Origin: Streptomyces caelestis
GTDB taxonomy: Bacteria > Actinomycetota > Actinomycetes > Streptomycetales > Streptomycetaceae
Assembly: GCF_001279005.1 (NCBI RefSeq)
Contig: NZ_LGCN01000252.1
Coordinates: forward strand, 1 to 20,313
Reading direction: 5' to 3'
DNA length: 20,313 bases
The position numbers and the translations under genes were made by a program. The notes under the pieces are model-generated. The model saw only the letters and a list, made by a program, of their open reading frames with translations. It was not told the DNA's origin and did no database searches. Shown in pieces: positions 16,676 through 20,313 of this stretch. Within the stretch, counting starts at the first letter, position 1. Each line of letters begins with the position of its first letter.

Positions 16676-17874
16676 CGACCGAGGTCACACCCCCGCCCAC
16701 CTCGGCCTCGCCCACCGCCCGCCAGGTGTGGTCCCGCGCGCGAGGCATCGCCCTGGCACTGGTGCTGCTGATCGCGGCGGCCGTCGCCATCGCCGTGGTC
16801 CGCTCCGACACCCGGCACGGCGAACTCGACCCGCGCTCCGCCGACCCCTACGGCAGCCGCGCCGTCGCCGAACTCCTCGCCGACCGCGGTGTGGACACGC
16901 GCGTGGTCACCACCCTCGACCAGGCCACCGCCGCGGCCGGCCCCGACACGACCCTCCTGGTCGCCGTCCCCGACCTCCTGACCGGGCCCCAGCAGTCCCG
17001 TCTGCACTCCGCCGTCACCGGCTCCGGCGGCCGCACCGTCCTGGTCTCCGCCGGCAGCGCCTCCGTGGAACGGCTCGTCCCCGGCGTCACCGCCGACCCG
17101 GCCACCAGCCTCGACTCCACCCTCTCCCCCGGCTGCGACCTGCCCGCCGCCCGCCGCGCGGGCACCGCCGACCTGGGCGGCATCCGCTATACCACCCACC
17201 TCACCGCCGACGAGTGCTACCCCAGCGAGCGCCTCGCCACCCTGCTGCGCATCCCGGACCCCTCCGGAGGAGACAGCGACGGCGACACCGTCCTCCTCGG
17301 CGCCCCCGACATCCTCCTCAACGACCGCCTCGACGAGCACGGCAACGCCTCGCTCGCCCTCCAGCTCCTCGGCTCCCGCCCCCATCTGGTCTGGTACCTC
17401 CCCTCGCTCGCCGACGCCTCCGCCGCCTCCGAGGAGGGCGAGCGAGGCTTCTTCGACCTGCTCCCCTCCGGCTGGCTGTGGGGCACCCTGCAACTCTTCG
17501 TCGCGGCGGCCCTGGCCGCCCTGTGGCGGGCACGCCGACTCGGCCCCCTGGTGCCCGAGAAACTCCCCGTGGCGATCCGCGCCTCCGAAACCGCCGAAGG
17601 CCGCGCCCGCCTCTACCGCAAGGCGAACGCCCGCGACCGCGCGGCCGGCGCTCTTCGCTCCGCCACCCGCACGCGCCTCGCCCCCCTCGTGGGCGTCCCC
17701 GTGTCCCAGGCGCACGCGCCCGAGGCCCTGCTCCCCGCGCTGTCCGCCCACCTCCAGGGCGACGGACAGTCCCCGCACACCCTCCTCTTCGGCCCGCCCC
17801 CGGGCGACGACGCAGCACTCATCCAGCTCGCCGACCACCTCGACGCCCTCGAAAGAGAGGTACGCCGTCCATGA
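16672..17874 (+). CDS. DUF4350 membrane protein
   Basis: The 400-residue protein has transmembrane helices at about 26-43 (IALALVLLIAAAVAIAVV) and 268-286 (WLWGTLQLFVAAALAALW). The roughly 225 residues between them should lie outside the membrane. That segment contains the DUF4350 signature LDPRSADPYGSRAVAELLADRGV (from about 52) and a fold resembling a Rossmann/GATase-like domain, with TLLVAVPDLLTGPQQSRL. Two cysteines in it (C155, C182) could form a disulfide. The C-terminal 110 residues are basic and probably cytoplasmic, next to MoxR. ATG at 16672 overlaps the stop of the DUF4129 gene (ATGA), so translation is likely coupled. Frames extending further upstream lie inside the DUF4129 gene and lack a start signal. 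Its function is unknown. Confidence 0.87.
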   Translation: MTTEVTPPPTSASPTARQVWSRARGIALALVLLIAAAVAIAVVRSDTRHGELDPRSADPYGSRAVAELLADRGVDTRVVTTLDQATAAAGPDTTLLVAVPDLLTGPQQSRLHSAVTGSGGRTVLVSAGSASVERLVPGVTADPATSLDSTLSPGCDLPAARRAGTADLGGIRYTTHLTADECYPSERLATLLRIPDPSGGDSDGDTVLLGAPDILLNDRLDEHGNASLALQLLGSRPHLVWYLPSLADASAASEEGERGFFDLLPSGWLWGTLQLFVAAALAALWRARRLGPLVPEKLPVAIRASETAEGRARLYRKANARDRAAGALRSATRTRLAPLVGVPVSQAHAPEALLPALSAHLQGDGQSPHTLLFGPPPGDDAALIQLADHLDALEREVRRP

Positions 17875-18863
17875 TGGACCCGACCACTGACAACGCCGCG
17901 CACACCGGGGACCCGGCCGCCGCCCGGGCCTCCCTGGAAGCCCTGCGCGCCGAGATCGCCAAGGCCGTGGTCGGCCAGGACCCCGCGGTGACCGGCCTCG
18001 TCGTCGCCCTGCTCTGCCGCGGCCACGTCCTCCTGGAGGGCGTCCCCGGCGTCGCCAAGACCCTCCTCGTCCGCGCCCTCGCGGCCACCCTGGAGCTCGA
18101 CACCAAGCGCGTCCAGTTCACCCCCGACCTGATGCCGAGCGACGTCACCGGCTCCCTGGTCTACGACGCCCGCACCGCCGAGTTCTCCTTCCAGCCCGGC
18201 CCGGTCTTCACCAACCTCCTCCTCGCGGACGAGATCAACCGCACGCCCCCGAAGACCCAGTCCTCCCTCCTGGAGGCCATGGAGGAACGCCAGGTCACCG
18301 TCGACGGCACCCCCCGCCCGCTGCCCGACCCCTTCCTGGTCGCCGCGACCCAGAACCCGGTCGAGTACGAGGGCACCTACCCCCTCCCCGAGGCCCAGCT
18401 GGACCGTTTCCTCCTCAAGCTGACCATCCCCCTGCCCTCCCGCCAGGACGAGATCGACGTCCTCACCCGCCACGCCGAGGGCTTCGACCCGCGCGACCTG
18501 CGCGCCGCCGGCGTGCGTCCCGTCGCGAACGCCGCCGACCTGGAGGCCGCCCGCCGCGCGGTCGCCGAGACCACGATCTCCCCCGAGATCACCGCCTACG
18601 TCGTGGACATCTGCCGCGCCACCCGCGAGTCGCCGTCCCTCACCCTCGGCGTCTCCCCGCGAGGCGCCACCGCGCTCCTGGCCACCGCCCGCGCGTGGGC
18701 CTGGCTAACCGGCCGCGACTACGTCATCCCCGACGACGTGAAGGCCCTCGCCCTGCCCACGCTCCGCCATCGCGTCCAGCTCCGCCCGGAGGCCGAGATG
18801 GAAGGCGTCACGGCCGACTCGGTCATCAACGCGATCCTCGCCCACGTCCCCGTTCCCCGCTGA
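17871..18863 (+). CDS. MoxR-family AAA+ ATPase
   Basis: MoxR ATPases are AAA+ chaperone-like motors that mature or remodel partner proteins, often together with VWA or DUF58 proteins. The 330-residue protein carries Walker A GVPGVAKT at 57-64, Walker B LLLADEIN at 116-123, sensor 1 ATQNP at 159-163, and LDRF at 177-180. The sensor 2 region is VSPRGATALL (261-270). The C-terminal lid contains DYVIPDDVKALALPTLRHRV. All catalytic residues are intact and the length is typical. ATG at 17871 overlaps the stop of the DUF4350 gene (ATGA); the second ATG at 17874 is equally possible. Its stop overlaps the next start (TGATG). The context suggests it acts on the membrane proteins of this operon; the final client is unknown. 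Confidence 0.96.
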   Translation: MMDPTTDNAAHTGDPAAARASLEALRAEIAKAVVGQDPAVTGLVVALLCRGHVLLEGVPGVAKTLLVRALAATLELDTKRVQFTPDLMPSDVTGSLVYDARTAEFSFQPGPVFTNLLLADEINRTPPKTQSSLLEAMEERQVTVDGTPRPLPDPFLVAATQNPVEYEGTYPLPEAQLDRFLLKLTIPLPSRQDEIDVLTRHAEGFDPRDLRAAGVRPVANAADLEAARRAVAETTISPEITAYVVDICRATRESPSLTLGVSPRGATALLATARAWAWLTGRDYVIPDDVKALALPTLRHRVQLRPEAEMEGVTADSVINAILAHVPVPR

Positions 18864-20173
18864 TGGCACTCACCGGACGCGCCGCCCTGCTCGCGGCCCT
18901 CGGCTCCCTCCCCGTCGGCATCTGGGAACCCGGCTGGACCGGCATCCTCGCCGTCAACGCCCCCCTGGCGGTGGCCTGCGCCTGCGACTTCGCCCTGGCC
19001 GCCCCCGTACGCGGTCTCGGCCTGACCCGCTCCGGCGACACCTCGGTACGCCTGGGCGACACCGCCGACGTCACTCTGACGATCACCAACCCGTCCAACC
19101 GGCCGCTGCGCGCCCGCATCCGCGACGCCTGGCCCCCCAGCAGCTGGCAGCCCGGCACGGAGGTGGCGGCCTCCCGCCACCGCCTGACGATCCCCCCGCG
19201 TGAACGCCGGCGCCTCACGACCCGTCTGCGCCCCACCCGCCGCGGCGACCGCCACGCCGACCGCGTCACCATCCGCTCCTACGGCCCCCTCGGTCTCTTC
19301 GCCCGCCAGGGCGCCCACAAGATTCCGTGGACGGTACGCGTCCTCCCGCCCTTCACCAGCCGCAAGCACCTGCCGTCCAAACTGGCCCGGCTGCGCGAAC
19401 TGGACGGCCGCACCAGCGTGCTGACCCGGGGCGAGGGAACGGAGTTCGACAGCCTGCGGGAGTACGTCCCCGGCGACGACACCCGCTCCATCGACTGGCG
19501 GGCCACCGCCCGCCAGTCCGCGGTCGCGGTACGCACCTGGCGTCCCGAGCGCGACCGCCATATCCTGCTGGTCCTCGACACCGGCCGCACTTCCGCGGGC
19601 CGTGTCGGCGACGCTCCCCGCCTGGACGCCTCCATGGACGCGGCGCTGCTCCTCGGGGCCCTCGCCTCACGCGCCGGCGACCGGGTCGACCTCCTGGCCT
19701 ACGACCGCCGCCTGCGCGCCCTCGTCCAGGGCCGTACGGCGGGCGACGTCCTTCCGTCCCTCGTCAACGCCATGGCCACGCTCGAACCCGAGCTCGTCGA
19801 AACCGACGCCCGCGGTCTGACGGCGACGGCACTCCGCAGGGCGCCCCGCCGGTCGCTGATCGTCCTGCTCACGACGCTCGACGCCGCCCCCGTCGAGGAG
19901 GGCCTGTTGCCCGTCCTCCCCCAGCTGACCCAGCGCCACACGGTTCTCCTCGCCTCGGTGGCGGACCCGCACATCGCCAGGATGGCCCAGGCGCGCGGAA
20001 ACACCGACGCGGTGTACGAGGCAGCGGCGGCGGCCCAGGCCCGCACGGAACGCGACCGCACCGCGGAACAACTCCGCCGCCATGGCGTCACGGTCGTGGA
20101 CGCGCCCCCGGAGGAACTGGCGCCGGCACTCGCGGACGCGTATCTGGCTTTGAAGGCGGCTGGACGTCTGTAA
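18863..20173 (+). CDS. DUF58 domain protein (VWA-like), MoxR partner
   Basis: The 436-residue protein has two hydrophobic stretches near the N-terminus (about 7-20 and 25-48). A beta-rich segment follows (about 55-165). The DUF58 signature is at 191-215 (EGTEFDSLREYVPGDD, then SIDWRATAR). Beyond it is a VWA-like fold beginning HILLVLDTGRTSAG, in which the metal-binding DxSxS motif is degenerate (D239, G241, T243). ATG at 18863 overlaps the moxR stop by one base, so the pair is very likely translationally coupled, the usual arrangement for MoxR and DUF58. It is the last gene of the operon and is followed by two hairpins. Molecular function is unknown; an adaptor or scaffold role between MoxR and envelope substrates is inferred from the pairing. 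Confidence 0.92.
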   Translation: MALTGRAALLAALGSLPVGIWEPGWTGILAVNAPLAVACACDFALAAPVRGLGLTRSGDTSVRLGDTADVTLTITNPSNRPLRARIRDAWPPSSWQPGTEVAASRHRLTIPPRERRRLTTRLRPTRRGDRHADRVTIRSYGPLGLFARQGAHKIPWTVRVLPPFTSRKHLPSKLARLRELDGRTSVLTRGEGTEFDSLREYVPGDDTRSIDWRATARQSAVAVRTWRPERDRHILLVLDTGRTSAGRVGDAPRLDASMDAALLLGALASRAGDRVDLLAYDRRLRALVQGRTAGDVLPSLVNAMATLEPELVETDARGLTATALRRAPRRSLIVLLTTLDAAPVEEGLLPVLPQLTQRHTVLLASVADPHIARMAQARGNTDAVYEAAAAAQARTERDRTAEQLRRHGVTVVDAPPEELAPALADAYLALKAAGRL

Positions 20174-20180
20174 CTCGCGG

Positions 20181-20216
20181 GGGGCGGCGGGCTGAAATCC
20201 CGAAAGCCGCCGCCCC
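20181..20216 (+). terminator. GC-rich stem-loop after the DUF58 gene
   Basis: A perfect 10-bp stem (20181-20190 with 20207-20216) encloses a 16-nt loop that can extend by two pairs with a bulge. It starts 7 nt after the DUF58 stop and has no T-tract. It probably works with the following terminator. Confidence 0.6.
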
Positions 20217-20224
20217 TGAAACGC

Positions 20225-20258
20225 AGAAAACCCCGCACCATACGGTGCGGGGTTTTCT
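20225..20258. terminator. Bidirectional intrinsic terminator between the MoxR operon and the rRNA operon
   Basis: A perfect 15-bp inverted repeat (20225-20239 and 20244-20258) with a four-base loop has a GC core flanked by AAAA on one side and TTTT on the other. It therefore presents a stem with a U-tract in both directions. It ends the DUF58 transcript on the plus strand and, about 10 nt after the 5S rRNA 3' end, the rRNA operon on the minus strand. Confidence 0.92.
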
Positions 20259-20267
20259 ACACTAATT

Positions 20268-20313
20268 GTTCGGCGGCGTCCTACTCTCCCACAGGGTCCC
20301 CCCTGCAGTACCA
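20268..20313 (-). rRNA. rrf: 5S ribosomal RNA, 3' portion
   Basis: The minus strand reads the well-known 3' part of actinobacterial 5S rRNA, from TGGTACTGCAGGGGG through GTGGGAGAGTAGGACGCC to GCCGAAC. The mature 3' end is placed at about 20268, give or take two bases. The 5' part, and presumably the 23S and 16S genes of the same operon, lie beyond the right edge. Confidence 0.95.

Noticed and set aside
14317..17838. An 1173-codon open frame antisense to the MoxR operon
   Set aside because: It spans several real genes and the mtnA start, is Gly/Ala/Glu/Asp low complexity, and has no recognisable domain; it is a shadow of high-GC coding sequence.

Overview
This window is very GC-rich chromosomal DNA from a Streptomyces or a close relative. 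The gene order secA - hpf - comF - lpqB - mtrB - mtrA, a separate MoxR/DUF58 membrane operon, and the actinobacterial type of each protein all point there. It reads as core chromosome. I see no transposase, integrase, phage gene, tRNA, CRISPR array or plasmid function.

Left part (1-5661): the 3' portion of an Rv3235-family gene converges on secA across a long perfect-stem terminator. secA runs on the minus strand. Beyond its upstream region, two plus-strand genes follow: a RimJ/RimL-type GNAT acetyltransferase and a winged-helix protein of the YcaQ-like DNA glycosylase family. Both lack a clear ribosome-binding site and carry a -10-like hexamer just before the start codon, so they may be leaderless.

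Middle part (5674-14410): a minus-strand series, read right to left, of mtnA (methionine salvage), mtrA-mtrB (response regulator and sensor kinase), lpqB (lipoprotein partner of MtrB), comF, long-form hpf (ribosome hibernation), and an orphan NarL/LuxR response regulator. mtnA to lpqB are tightly packed (gaps of 4 and 1 nt, then a 14-nt overlap) and probably form one transcription unit. hpf has its own leader of about 310 nt and is followed by overlapping hairpins.

Right part (14551-20173): a divergent plus-strand operon of five genes joined end to end: a GPDPase-type multi-pass membrane protein, a DUF4129 protein, a DUF4350 protein, a MoxR AAA+ ATPase and a DUF58 protein. The last three joins are start/stop overlaps (ATGA, ATGA, TGATG). 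The set looks like an envelope-associated MoxR remodelling complex whose substrate is unknown. The operon converges on the 3' end of a 5S rRNA gene (minus strand, cut by the window edge), with a perfect bidirectional terminator between them.

The least understood part of the window is the MoxR/DUF58/DUF4350/DUF4129 operon. Other points worth a second look are a 10-bp tandem repeat just upstream of mtrA that could be an MtrA autoregulatory site, alternative hairpins downstream of hpf, a lone consensus DnaA box between lpqB and comF, and a divergent insert in ComF.
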